From NCBI RefSeq assembly GCF_020921035.1, contig NC_063158.1:25530178-25594177 (forward strand): a DNA stretch of 64,000 nucleotides, given 5' to 3'. Below are positions 1-9,812 of this stretch, in pieces; position 1 is the stretch's first letter, and each line of letters opens with the position of its first letter. Below the pieces are notes generated by a model, which saw nothing but the letters and a program-made list of their open reading frames with translations, did not search any database and was not told where the DNA came from. The DNA is from Rhodamnia argentea. Taxonomy: Eukaryota > Streptophyta > Magnoliopsida > Myrtales > Myrtaceae. Made by a program: the position numbers and the translations under genes.

Positions 1-840
1 ATTGGAAAGCCATCAAATTCTATCCATCTTATCCATGTCCAATAAATGTCTAGATAAGTTTCAGTTGTTTAATGCAGTTATAAGGAGAAAATTCAAACTG
101 CATATAATATTTGGTGTACAATATCTACGCAAAGAATTTTTTTTCAGCAAATGATATTTGCATGATGACACTCAGTGTGTTATATTAGTGGCATGGTTGC
201 TCTTGTAATAAAAAACTCAAGGTCCACATTATACTTTCACATATCATGGTTGAAAGAACTTCATAATACCCACATGACAAATTGAGCTTCTTTGTGCATC
301 AATTACAATGTAGCTAGTTGAATAATAGCTGAAGATTTTCTCATGCATGGCTCGAGAGAGTGACGATCCATTCTGACGTGGGTCAATTTCCTTATAATGG
401 CAACTAAAATATAAACCTTGAACCAAGTTAAATTTAAGAAATTAGAGTGCAACTCGAAATGTACCTTGTATCTTTACCCTTCCCCTCACAGCGAGAGCTG
501 ACTCGAGCGTCTTGACGACCAAGGCTTTAATCGTGGATCCAAAATGTTCATGAGGCGATGCATTATTGACTTCAACGCATGATGGGCAAAAGGAGGGCAC
601 AATGAATTGAACTTGAGATTTTTAGCTCCAATATAAAATAAGACATGACTTCAAGGAAGAATTTGCACAAAATTCTCCCATTATAGTTGATTGTCCGTAT
701 GTATACCATTTACATACCCATGGTTTTTCAATGCTTATATCGAAAGACAAGTTTGTTAAATGAATTATACCCACCATTGTCATGGTTTGCCGTAATAATA
801 TGATTAGTGCGATAAGGAAGTTTCTAGATCATTTGCTTTT
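1..840. repeat. RALF-array repeat unit, copy 1 (upstream segment)
   Basis: This upstream segment recurs at about 4590-5500 and, shorter, at about 7130-7740. Shared landmarks are 'ggcatggttgctcttgtaat' (around 190, 4780 and 7197), 'gacgaaggctttaatcg' type sequence (around 515, 5120 and 7370) and 'ggcatgatgggc' type sequence (around 580, 5182 and 7432). The copies differ by many substitutions and small indels, so the duplications are not recent. No recognisable protein is encoded, although the 480-600 part is well kept in all three copies. The unit ends shortly before the first RALF-like gene. Confidence 0.8.
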
Positions 841-966
841 GGGTTACCCATTAGTTAAAATTAGTTTCTCCTTTTTCAATGGATGACCAGTAAGGGGGAA
901 CTGAAAATGGGACCCTCCACCAACAATACCAACTAAAAATAACAGCCCTGAAACGACGCTAATGAG

Positions 967-973
967 TATAAAA
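967..973 (+). promoter_or_regulatory. TATA box of the first RALF-like gene
   Basis: TATAAAA lies 40 bp before the ATG at 1013. The same TATAAAA in the same context (gagtataaaa) occurs at 7807-7813 before the truncated third copy. Confidence 0.7.
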
Positions 974-1012
974 CTAGCTTCTCGAAAAGCTTGAATCCTC
1001 ACGAAATCAAGA

Positions 1013-1231
1013 ATGGCAGTGTCAAGTAAGGCGTTGGCTCTTTGCATTATTGCTATAATAATATGCTCAATCGCAATGAACGATGTGGTCGTCGACGCGA
1101 GGATGATTGAGTATGGCGGCATTGAGAAAGGGGGACACGCGTATTACAAGGGCGCACACTGTTTGCCTGCTCCTTCCAATCCTTATGATTATGGTTGCGA
1201 GAAGTCCAATAGGTGTCGTGGTGGGCCATGA
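1013..1231 (+). CDS. RALF-like peptide precursor, full length but first cysteine lost
   Basis: This is an uninterrupted 72-codon ORF in one exon, starting at ATG 1013 downstream of a TATA box. It encodes a signal peptide (about residues 1-22 or 1-29, core LALCIIAIIIC) and a mature peptide of about 43 residues. It aligns residue for residue with the intact copy at 8706-8924 and keeps Tyr34 and the cysteines at 50, 62 and 68. At position 45 the conserved Cys is Tyr (TAC instead of TGC), so one of the two disulfides cannot form. RALF peptides are secreted ligands of CrRLK1L receptor kinases that alter apoplastic pH and growth; that role is known for the family, not shown here. No RRxL-type S1P site is present, as in other short RALF-like peptides. 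It may be a diverged peptide or a gene starting to decay. Confidence 0.72.
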   Translation: MAVSSKALALCIIAIIICSIAMNDVVVDARMIEYGGIEKGGHAYYKGAHCLPAPSNPYDYGCEKSNRCRGGP

Positions 1232-1972
1232 ATTAGTTTCTTGGAAAAACCTTGAGAAGGGTGTTTTCAAGATATTTTATTCTTTTGACATATTGGTTTA
1301 TGTTTTGTGGAATACAAGCTTGATTGATTTCTTTATTGCAGCCTTATCTATGTTTCATGTAGTCTTTTTCTCTATCTTATTAGAGGTCCGATATTTGTTG
1401 GGATTTATATAAACCTGCGACCTCGTACTTCTAACACATCTCGTTGAAGTTGCGCCGTGCATGCCTACTTTTTGCCCCCGACAACTGTTCATTCTAAAGT
1501 CCAAAATGCACTAGCTTCTTAAGCTCTATAGATCAATTTTCAATTGAACTTGAAAATGTGATCAAGTCTCGAACCGTTCCGGTGAAATCAAAGGCAGTTT
1601 AGAACATAACTTATGGTCCGTCTGTTTGGGAAAAAAAAAAAACCTTTTGTGGCAATTTATTTTTCGATTTCCAATGTTTGGGCATTGGGAAATTAAGTGA
1701 TTTACAAAAAACGTGATGAAACTGGCATAGACCGGAGGCAAACAACTTTCCCTTCCATTAAGAAGAAAACCACTTTCTCTAAACCATAAAGAAATAAAAC
1801 TAACCATTTTCCTTAAAAATGATTTTCATGGAAAAAAATTTCCTTTAGAATGAAGTTTTCTGTTAAAAAACGCACCCTTTAGTAGGAAGCATGCCATACA
1901 ATTAGACTGCATTTGGTTGCCTCAATATAAGACAAATCGCATAGGATAAAATTCAATGATATTAGTTTCTTA
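1232..1972. other. Intergenic, with a small MITE-like element at about 1609-1880
   Basis: No gene is seen. The stretch from about 1609 ('atggtccgtctgtttgggaa') to about 1880 ('aacgcaccctttag') has loosely inverted ends and the 'fold-enlarged GTTTGGG' look of plant MITEs. A diverged copy lies at about 5697-5810, in the equivalent place of the second array unit, so this insertion predates that unit duplication. Confidence 0.5.
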
Positions 1973-3046
1973 GGCTACGTATGGTAACCATTACGTTCCG
2001 GAAAACCGATTCTGATTAAAATGACTTTTTCTGATTACGTTTCTGAATGAGTTTTAGAGAATCGGAATGCGTTTGATAACCGCCCAAAATTGCTGTTCCT
2101 AGAATATAAACGCATTTGATAACTGTACAAAATTTATGTTTCAAAAAACTGTTTCTCTTCCTAATTTTTTTCATTTAAGTCAAATAACTATGTAATTACT
2201 TTGTAAAATTTCATTCTAAATTGAAGACTAATTTTCAATGCACACTAAAATAATTTAAAATACATTATTTTTTTATCATGTCATAAATGAAACACAAATT
2301 TTAATACATTACGTTTAAAGTTCGATTGAAGCATGGGAAAGTTCCCATATTAAGAACTCATTTTTTCTTTAAATGTTGCGTTATTCAAAATACATACAAA
2401 CATAGCAGCCGAATAATCAAATTATTCACCGACAAAAAAAAAATTTATCCTCCTTGATATGAAGTACAAGTTCTTCACTATCATTTGACATCTTCTATCC
2501 TAAATCCAAGTGGGTGTTTAGCTTTAGCTCTACGTGCAAATGTTTACATTTTGTGACGCACGACTACGAGTATATATGTTATCATCCACATGTTGGATGC
2601 CATCATCTTCTGTGACATTTTTGCAGAAGAGTGAAATCTAGGAAATTTAGGCCCAAATTTATGAAAATGAGGTCAAACTAGCCTAATATAAGCTTATTCT
2701 ATTTTTAGGGATTTTCTAAATTTTTGGTGATTTTTTAAAAAATTTCCATTTTTTTAAATTTTTTATTTTATTTTTATTAGGTTGAGAAAAAAGTGACGAG
2801 AGAATTGAAAGGGAAAAGTGAGAGATGTGAGACTTCATTTTGTTTGTGATTCTCAAAAGTGATTCTTTTTCTAGAACCAACTTTTTTTTTGTTCTGAATT
2901 TTGTTTTAAAACCGATTCGATTTTTCTAAAACCGATTCTAGGAACAGTAATCGAATCAAATTTATTTACGTTACCAAACGCGATTCTCATCCTTTTTTGT
3001 TCCCAAAATCAGAATCGGAGAATGAGAATGGTTACCATGCAGGCCC
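1973..3046. mobile_element. Non-autonomous PIF/Harbinger-like element with TTA target duplication
   Basis: The left end reads ggctacgtatggtaacc. The right end, reverse complemented, reads gggcctgcatggtaacc, so the two share 'atggtaaccatt' in inverted orientation. Both ends are directly flanked by TTA (1970-1972 and 3047-3049), the 3-bp target duplication typical of PIF/Harbinger elements. Subterminal sequence is also inverted: 'ttctgattaaaat' and 'aatcggaatgcg' on the left against 'cgcgattctcat' and 'aaaatcagaatcgg' on the right. About 1.07 kb long; the interior is AT-rich and carries no transposase ORF, so it could only move with help from elsewhere. Confidence 0.75.
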
Positions 3047-3049
3047 TTA

Positions 3050-4052
3050 CATGCTATCTTCTGTTTGGACAAATATACAATATAACTGTGGATATGAACA
3101 TATTCCATCTAAATAAGTATTCGCTGTACCTCAGTTAGAATTTTAAAATTAGGAAAAATGGTTAGATAAATAACTATGAAAAGGAAACAACTACGCCTAT
3201 TTCAGGAGGGCGTACCAACATAGTTGCCTTTCCAATGATAGCCACAGACCATGAAGAGATTGGGTTGGGGGGGGAAGAGGAAGAGGACCACCGTGATTGT
3301 GGTAATCCTATTTTAATAGGTCATCTAAGATTTTGCCTGTTTAATCAGGATATATCTAGTCCAAATAGGTTACCAAATTGTTATGATGCTCCATTTGTTT
3401 TGTAAAATTTCCTTATGTTTAATTTTTTCGAATAACATGAGAAATCCAAACTTTTCATCTCGACTGATTATGAAGAATGCATGCACACAACTCTTTACAT
3501 GATGTGCATTAAACATGTGTAACTCTGATGACTAGACTTGCCACGCTCAAATCAAATTCTTGACTACCCTACCCGATTTCTTGAGAGTAAACTATTGAAC
3601 AATTGATGAAAAAGAATGATGTGCCTATCAAGTAGTGTCAATATAATAAGTTACGCATCAATTCTAAATTTCTAATTGCTTCAATCAACCAATTGCTACC
3701 GTTCTCCATAGCTAACCGATCCCCGACTAATCTTTGTGGCCCTTCACCGTTGCGAATAGAGTGTGCTTTGTTACACTTCAACAAAAAGAAAAAGTACTTG
3801 TTTTATACGCCCATCGAAATCTAATAATATATTATTTATATTTTAAAATCTTACAAATTATATATATGACTCAATGCATTAGTAATTATTGGATGTTAAA
3901 GGTTCAGGAATTTCGAGTTAAATGAATTCGAAGTGCTTGCTGCAAGATTTAGATTAAATAAAAAAATAAAAAAGTAAAAGCGCACACAAACATGCCTTTT
4001 AATGGTTTTTTTTTTTTTTTGTATCAGCACAGTTCGTGCTTTTTTTTTTATA
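3050..4052. other. Intergenic, no gene recognised
   Basis: AT-rich sequence without a convincing ORF on either strand. It contains a short G run (around 3268-3276) and poly-T/poly-A tracts near 4005-4050. Nothing identifiable. Confidence 0.5.
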
Positions 4053-4386
4053 GGGGAAAATTGTCCAATTAGTCCTAAACCTATTATACGAATGTTAATT
4101 CAATCCTAAACTTGCTAATTTTTTCAATTTAGTCCTAAACTTTTGCGCAAAATGCCAATATAATAGTTCCGGCTAATTTTTTTTTTAAATCAATGATGAA
4201 GCAATGTACCAAGGAAGGTTGGCGATGATAAGACCGCCAAGTCGGTGCTTTTCGACAAAAATTGATCGAAAGGACTGAATTTGAATTTCGCTCAAAGGTT
4301 CTAGACTAAATCGGCAAAATAAAAAAAAGTCCATGTCTGAATTAACATATGTACTATAAATTCATGATTGATTGTGCAATTTTTCC
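4053..4386. mobile_element. Foldback/MITE element, 'GGGGAAAATTGTCC' family
   Basis: The left end, 'ggggaaaattgtcc' followed by 'agtcctaaacctatta', is matched in reverse complement by the right end 'agtccatgtctgaatt..tgtgcaatttttcc'. Inner arms carry 'caatttagtcctaaac' against 'tagactaaatcgg'. Related copies lie at 44995-45921, 47202-47746 and 62114-62480, with fragments near 18776, 51929 and 54160. No coding capacity. The class is uncertain because target duplications are not clear. Confidence 0.65.
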
Positions 4387-4589
4387 ATTTTATAATGGCT
4401 ATTAGATTTCCATGCTCATTTTTTTCCATGGAAATTGCTTTTACTATTTTCGCAATATGTTTGACGGTAGTTTTTCAAAATAGAGGAAGGCAAGAGTAAG
4501 TTCCCAAAACTAAAGTAAAATCCAAAATATTTGTCTGCCCTACATAGAAATTAGATTAATGCGTTGAAATCCATCCCGTATAATTTTAA

Positions 4590-5500
4590 AATTGGCAAGC
4601 TATCAAATGCTATTGATCTTATGCATATCAAATAAATGTATAGATAAGTTTCAGTTGTTTAATGTAGTTATAAGGCGAAAATTCAAACTGCACATCAATT
4701 ATGGTGGGCAATACTTACACAAGGAATTTATTTTTGGCAAGTGATATTTGTATGATGATCCTCAGTGTGTTATATCAGCAGCATGGTTGCTCTTGTAATA
4801 AAAAAACTCTAGGTCCACATTTGTTCTATTTCATAATACTTTCACATATCATGATTGAAAGAACTTCATAACACCCACATGAAAAATTAAGCTTCTTTGT
4901 GCATCAATTACAATGTCGCTAGTTGAATAATAGCTGAATGTTTTCTGATGCATGGCTCGAGAGAGTGAAGATCCATTCTCACGTGGGTCTATTTCCTTAT
5001 AATGGCAACTAGCATATAAACCTTAAACCAAGTTAAATTTAAGAAATTAGAGTGCAACGCTAGATGTACCTTATATCTCTACCCTTCCAATCGCATCGAG
5101 GACCGACTCGAGCAGTTTGATGACGAAGGCTTTAATCGTGGATCCAAAATGTGCATGAGGTGATGCATCATTGATACCAAGGCATGATGGGCAAAAGGAG
5201 GTCGCAAAGGAACCAAACTTGAGATCTTGGCTCCGGTATCAAATAAAACATAACTTCAACAAAAAATTTGCACAAATTTCTCCCGTTATAGTTGATGGTC
5301 CGTATGTATACCATTTACATATGCATGGTTTTTCAATGTTTACATCGAAAGACAAGTCGTTAAATGAATTATACCCACCATTATCATGGCTATTAGTAAT
5401 CCTATGATTAGTGTGGTAATGAGCTTTCTAGATCTTTTGCCTTTGGATTACCCATTAGTTAAAATCAGTCTCTCCTTTTTCAGAGGGTGGCCAATACATG
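4590..5500. repeat. RALF-array repeat unit, copy 2 (upstream segment)
   Basis: Homologous to 1-840, for example 'tagataagtttcagttgttt' at about 42 and 4632. It is followed by a downstream stretch matching the 3' flank of the first RALF copy ('cttctgacacatctcactgaagttgc' type sequence near 5510 against 1430). The RALF coding sequence that should lie between these flanks is missing here, so this unit has lost its own RALF gene. Confidence 0.75.
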
Positions 5501-5834
5501 CGATCGTGTGCTTCTGACACATCTCACTGAAGTTGCATTGCGCATGCCTACGTTTTGCTCATGCATAGTCTTCACTCTAAAGTCCAAAGTGCGCTAGCTT
5601 CTTAAGTTCTACAGATCAATTTGTGATTGAAATTGTAATTGTGATCAAGTATCGAGCTATTCTACCAAAATCCATGGCGCTTTAGAACGTGACTTATAGT
5701 ACCTTTGTTTGGGACAAAAACTATTTTTGAAAATCTACTATCCAATTTTCTGCTGTTTGGGCAACAGAAAATAAAGTGATTTACAAAGACGCGTTTTCCA
5801 TGGACTAGAAGAAACAAGTTTAAACCAGAGGAAA

Positions 5835-6122
5835 ACAACAAAATTTAAGTAGACTAATACGTAAAAATTTTGCTGGAACATTTAGATATATAGAATCAAT
5901 TGACAATAGTGATTTTAATTGGGAAACTACTACTTTTGTGTTTTACCAGAATTTCAAGAGTAAACCTATTTCAAAGCATGTGCTCTTGCTTGGTATCTCT
6001 ACTTTTAAGTTTTACAAATAATTCAACAAAAAACCACTTGTTAAGAAAAATTAAAAAATTGTCCCTAGACCGTCAACGCCGACTCATAGTTAACAACCCA
6101 AAACCACTAAGCTAGTATATGA
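5835..6122 (+). repeat. Duplicated RALF promoter segment (copy A)
   Basis: Matches about 8362-8655 upstream of the intact RALF gene: 'aaatttaagtagactaat', 'agaatcaatt', 'ttgtccctagacc' and 'tcaacgcc' are shared in order. Here the TATA box is altered to TATATGA (6116-6122) where the working copy has TATATAA (8649-8655). Confidence 0.75.
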
Positions 6123-6175
6123 TCACCCCCTTAGGGATCACTAATTCGTGTCAGGGATCGACACAGAAATCAACA

Positions 6176-6413
6176 ATGGCGATCTCCAAGAAGGCGTTGA
6201 CTTTGTACATCAAAGCGGGTGTGCTCGTTCGCAGTGGACAATGTAGCCATCGAGGCACGGACTATCAATGGTTCCGTACTACATGGCGGCAGGGCATACT
6301 GCAAGGGCTCCAATTGCTTGCCCTCTCCATTCAATGGTTACAATCATGGTTGCGAGAAGGCCAACCGACGTCACGAGAACAAGCGAGTCAATTTATCGAA
6401 CAAAGTAAAATAG
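6176..6413 (+). pseudogene. RALF-like pseudogene (frameshifted)
   Basis: ATG at 6176 starts MAISKKALTL as in the intact copy, but about 5 nt are missing in the signal-peptide region around 6210, shifting the frame. The rest continues in another frame to 6413 and contains GGRAYCKG, SNCLPSP and GCEKANR. Further damage is visible: the family Tyr34 region reads TINGSVLH instead of TIDYAAIQH, and the last cysteine codon TGT is CGT (Arg). Together with the altered TATA box, this makes a functional peptide unlikely. Confidence 0.85.
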
Positions 6414-6649
6414 GGTTCTTCTATCGTAGAGTTGCTTGATCCGCTTAATGCGACATATTGTTAATCTTTTTGGGTATATCTATGTTCGTCCTTCTTTAGG
6501 AATGACTCTGGGGCCGGTCACGTGGCTAATTTTTTATTTGCTACTTATTAAGCAATATCAATTAGCCACTTATTAGACAATATCAACACGCAATAAGTAT
6601 GCAATTCTTTTCCATTTTCATAAAAGGTAGATGATGATAACTCACTTCC

Positions 6650-7129
6650 ATTTCCAGGTTAATTAGTTAGATTAGTTCAATTTAATTGTTCGATGATAAT
6701 TACCTCCAATTTAATTGATTAGATTGTACAAATGATTAGTTCTACTTTTATCAATTAAATACATGATTACACACTACTTAAGAAAAACATAAGGAGATGC
6801 AATAATCATTAACCAAAACACATGTTTTTTCAGTAGCCTATCGCGTATTCGGGCTGTCATAGAGGACTGCAAGAGGAGTTTGACCTAGTTTAAGAGTGTT
6901 CCATTGGCCCATCATCTGCTAGAAGTAAATCACGCGGTCGAATCTCGACTGGATTACCAAAGCTTCGTAGGAAAGCCCTCCCCTCTAATTGGGTTATTCG
7001 ACCCTCCCCACCTCTTTTGGATCTTTTATATCATAATATCAAATATATTTGTTTCACTATGCCGCTTAATGAACAAAACATCCTTTTCGACAGAAAAAAA
7101 AAAACATGTAGCCATAACGAGAATTCTCA
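6650..7129. other. Intergenic, no gene recognised
   Basis: AT-rich. The part from about 6650 to 6760 resembles 9235-9335, a duplicated 3' flank of the RALF units ('ttagattagttcaattta', 'acctccaatttaattgatt'). A pol III B-box-like 'ggtcgaatctcgactgg' near 6938 hints at a SINE fragment but is too weak to call. Confidence 0.45.
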
Positions 7130-7740
7130 AAATCAAACTGCATATCAATTATAAAGTACAATGTTTAACTTTCTGCAAGTGTGATTATATTACTGGCATG
7201 GTTGCTCTAGTAATAGAAAACAAGATACTTACGTGGGTCTATTTCCCTAAAATGGCAACTTAAATATAAACCCTAAACCAAATTATATCTAAGAAATTAG
7301 ACTGCAACAAGGAATAGACTTTATATCTCTGCCCTTTCCCTTGCGGCGAGGGCCGACTCGAGCAGTTTGATGACGAAGGCTTTAATCGCGGATCCAAAAT
7401 GTGCGTGAGGCAATGCATCATCAAACCCAAGGCATGATGGGCGAAAGGAGGGCGCAAGAAATTTATCTTGAGATTCTTGGCTCCAATGCCACATAAAAAT
7501 ATAACTTCCACAAAGAATTTGCAAAAATTTCCCGCGTCATATTTGGTGGTCCATATGTATACTATTTTCATATGCACGGTTTTACAATGTTTAGATCGAA
7601 AGACAAGTCCTTAAATGTATAATACCCACCATTGTCCTGGCTACTTGTAATCCCATTAATGAGCTTTCTAGATCTTTTTCTTTCGGGTTCTCCATTAGCT
7701 AATGTCAATTTTTCCTTTTTCAAAGGGTGGCCAGTACAGG
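7130..7740. repeat. RALF-array repeat unit, copy 3 (upstream segment)
   Basis: Third copy of the unit at 1-840 and 4590-5500, beginning partway through it. It runs directly into a promoter and the truncated RALF copy, the same arrangement as unit 1 ('aacaacactagtgagtataaaa' type sequence at 7791 against 'acgacgctaatgagtataaaa' at 953). Confidence 0.75.
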
Positions 7741-7806
7741 GAAATTGAAATCAAACCAACCAACAATGCCAACTCAAAGCAACAGCCCCAAAACAACACT
7801 AGTGAG

Positions 7807-7813
7807 TATAAAA
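7807..7813 (+). promoter_or_regulatory. TATA box of the truncated RALF copy
   Basis: TATAAAA lies 40 bp before the ATG at 7853, identical in spacing and context to that of the first copy. The promoter looks intact although the gene is not. Confidence 0.65.
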
Positions 7814-7852
7814 TGAGCTTCTAAGAAAGGTAGAATCCTCACAAAATCAACA

Positions 7853-7960
7853 ATGGCGATGCCAAATAAGGTGTTGGCTCTTTGCATAATTGCCGTAGTA
7901 ATTTGCTCATTCACAACGAAACTCGGGATGATTTATTCGTGGTTCCAATCACGCCTAATC
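7853..7960 (+). pseudogene. RALF-like pseudogene (3' truncated, signal peptide only)
   Basis: ATG 7853 opens MAMPNKVLALCIIAVVICSF, clearly the RALF signal peptide of this array. Homology stops at about 7921 after 'acaacgaa', in the middle of the pre-sequence. Unrelated sequence follows and the frame closes at TAG near 7959. No mature peptide or cysteine motif remains. A deletion or insertion breakpoint near 7921 explains the structure. Confidence 0.85.
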
Positions 7961-8361
7961 TAGGTACATCCAATTCAATATTGGATAGCGAACATCGGAT
8001 ATGATAATAGTCATTTTCATGGGGTCTTAGTTTTAATGATCAAATTCATATATTCCCAACAATATGTTCGATTTCCAAACATATAACTAAAATGCATTCG
8101 TTAAAGTTACTGCATTCTCAACATCATTATGTTCCTACCTAAAAAATACAAACTACTATGTCGAAAACCATTCACAAACAATATTTATGATGTAAACTAT
8201 CTGTAGAATCTATACTCGAAGGCTCATTTTCATCATATTGAAAATATTCCTCGCATTTGCAAAAAATGGTTGCTGCTGATATTAATATTCTGTGAATTAC
8301 CTTACCAAAAAAAAAATATTCTGTGAATTAATATTCGAGGACTCTTAGATTTATCCAAAAG
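7961..8361. other. Unrelated sequence between RALF copies 3 and 4
   Basis: No ORF or known motif. A short duplicated piece, 'tattctgtgaattaatattc' type sequence, occurs twice around 8285-8335. This segment may be what displaced the 3' part of RALF copy 3. Confidence 0.4.
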
Positions 8362-8648
8362 GACCAAAATTTAAGTAGACTAATGCGTGAAAATTTAGCT
8401 AGAACACTTAAGTATTTAGAATCAATTAACGATAGCGAATTCAATTAGGAAACTGCTACTTTTAAGTTTTACCATAATTTCAAGAGCAAATCTATTTTCA
8501 AGCGTCTATTCTAGTTTGGTTTCTCTACGTTCAAGTTTTACCAAGCAATTCGACAGAAAACCTATTTTTAAGAAAAATCTAAAAAAAGAGCATTGTCCCT
8601 AGACCATCAACGCCAACCCATAATTAACTACCCGAAACCACTAATTAG

Positions 8649-8655
8649 TATATAA
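8649..8655 (+). promoter_or_regulatory. TATA box of the intact RALF gene
   Basis: TATATAA lies 51 bp before the ATG at 8706, in the duplicated promoter block 8362-8655. Confidence 0.75.
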
Positions 8656-8705
8656 GCACCCGCCCTGGAGATCACTAATTCCCATCAAGCATCCAGAAAT
8701 CCGCA

Positions 8706-8924
8706 ATGGCCATCTCCAACAAGGCGTTGGCTCTTTGCATCATCGCCTTCGTGGTGTGCTCATTCGCGGCAGACAATGTAGCAGTCGAGGCGCGGACGAT
8801 CGATTACGCCGCCATACAACATGGGGGCAGGGCGTACTGCAAGGGCGCCAATTGCTTGCCCGCTCCATCCAACGGTTACGATCATGGTTGCGAGAAGGCC
8901 AACCGATGTCACGGGAAAAAGTGA
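8706..8924 (+). CDS. RALF-like signalling peptide precursor (intact copy)
   Basis: A single-exon, 72-codon gene. Residues 1-22 form a signal peptide (core LALCIIAFVVC); the mature peptide probably starts between residues 23 and 30. It holds the RALF features: a Tyr-x-x-Ile element (Y34-I37), four cysteines (45, 50, 62, 68) and a GCEKANRCH end like the GCxxxxRC of RALFs. The gap between Cys45 and Cys50 is short, as in small divergent RALF-like peptides. There is no S1P cleavage site, so release would depend on signal peptidase alone. RALFs bind CrRLK1L receptors and leucine-rich extensins in the cell wall. It is the only fully intact member of the four-locus array here. Assignment rests on motif recognition. 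Confidence 0.82.
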   Translation: MAISNKALALCIIAFVVCSFAADNVAVEARTIDYAAIQHGGRAYCKGANCLPAPSNGYDHGCEKANRCHGKK

Positions 8925-9660
8925 ATCGATTTCTCGAGTAAAAGTAAAATAGGGCATTTCTAGTACGTGGGGAACCAGAAGGCCCTCAAGATTGTAACGA
9001 CCAATCCAAGGTCAAATGTGAAATCATCGATTTTGATCTCCAAATCACTTTCCCTATCGTGATTGCTATCTTCAAGTTGCTTGATCTGCTTACCGCGATG
9101 TATTATTGATCTCGTCCACATTCATCCTTCTTTAAGAATTATCCGGAACAAGTTACATGGCTAATCTCTAATTAGCTGAAACAAATAGTTTGCAATGTGC
9201 AAAATGTAAGTCGTAGAAGGTAGATAATGATAATTCACTTCTATTCCAATATATTGCTTAGATTAGTTCAATTTAAACGGTGAATATTGAATAATAATTA
9301 CCTCCAATTTAATTGATTAGACTGTACAAATGATAAGGAGATGCACTTTTGCTATGCCTCTTTGCAGAGAGCGGAATTCAAACCCCGCATCTATAATAGT
9401 AAAGTCTCCACCCTCAATTCTTTTACCAGCAATGCCGCATGTCTATCGATCAATGTGAAGATATTCCGAGCACCAGAAGAATATTGCAGGCAGAGCATTA
9501 GTAGAAAATGTTTTATTGAAAAAAAAATTAATAAATGGCAAAGAAAATAGAGAGAGAATTTGAAAAAAAAAATAATAAATGGCAAAGAAAATAGAGAGAG
9601 AATCTGGTAATTATAGAGTACAAAAGTCCTACAGAAAGATCAGTGAGATCGAGCTCGCAC
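8925..9660. other. 3' flank of the RALF array, no gene
   Basis: Contains a 44-bp-period tandem pair at about 9531-9602 ('aaatggcaaagaaaatagag' twice). Around 9235-9335 it resembles the 3' flank of copy 2. No coding gene is supported. Confidence 0.5.
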
Positions 9661-9666
9661 TTGCCC

Positions 9667-9673
9667 CACGTGG
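9667..9673. promoter_or_regulatory. G-box/ABRE-like element upstream of the pyruvate carrier gene
   Basis: CACGTGG lies about 140 bp before the ATG at 9813. Such ACGT-core motifs bind bZIP and bHLH factors and often give ABA or light response. Function here is inferred from motif and position only. Confidence 0.45.
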
Positions 9674-9812
9674 CATCGTCTCACTGGTCAACGATTCCGA
9701 TCAATGAAAATTCGGGTGAAACTCGTCCCCTGCGACCTACCGACCATCAAACTCTCTCCCTCTCGGATCGTAACGAAACTCTCAGGTAGACGAAGAGGAA
9801 GAAGCTGAATCC

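Noticed and set aside
844..1412. ORFs overlapping the first RALF copy in other frames and strands
   Set aside because: Shadows of the 1013-1231 gene; they show no conservation to the other copies in those frames.
6904..7010. Possible tRNA-derived SINE from a B-box-like 'ggtcgaatctc'
   Set aside because: No convincing A box, A-tail or target duplication, unlike the element at 18455-18625.
7260..7577. Minus-strand ORFs of 67-105 codons in RALF unit 3
   Set aside because: The equivalent frames in units 1 and 2 are not open and no known motif is present.
9341..9585. Short ORFs on both strands near the 44-bp repeats
   Set aside because: No motif, low complexity and contained in the RALF 3' flank.
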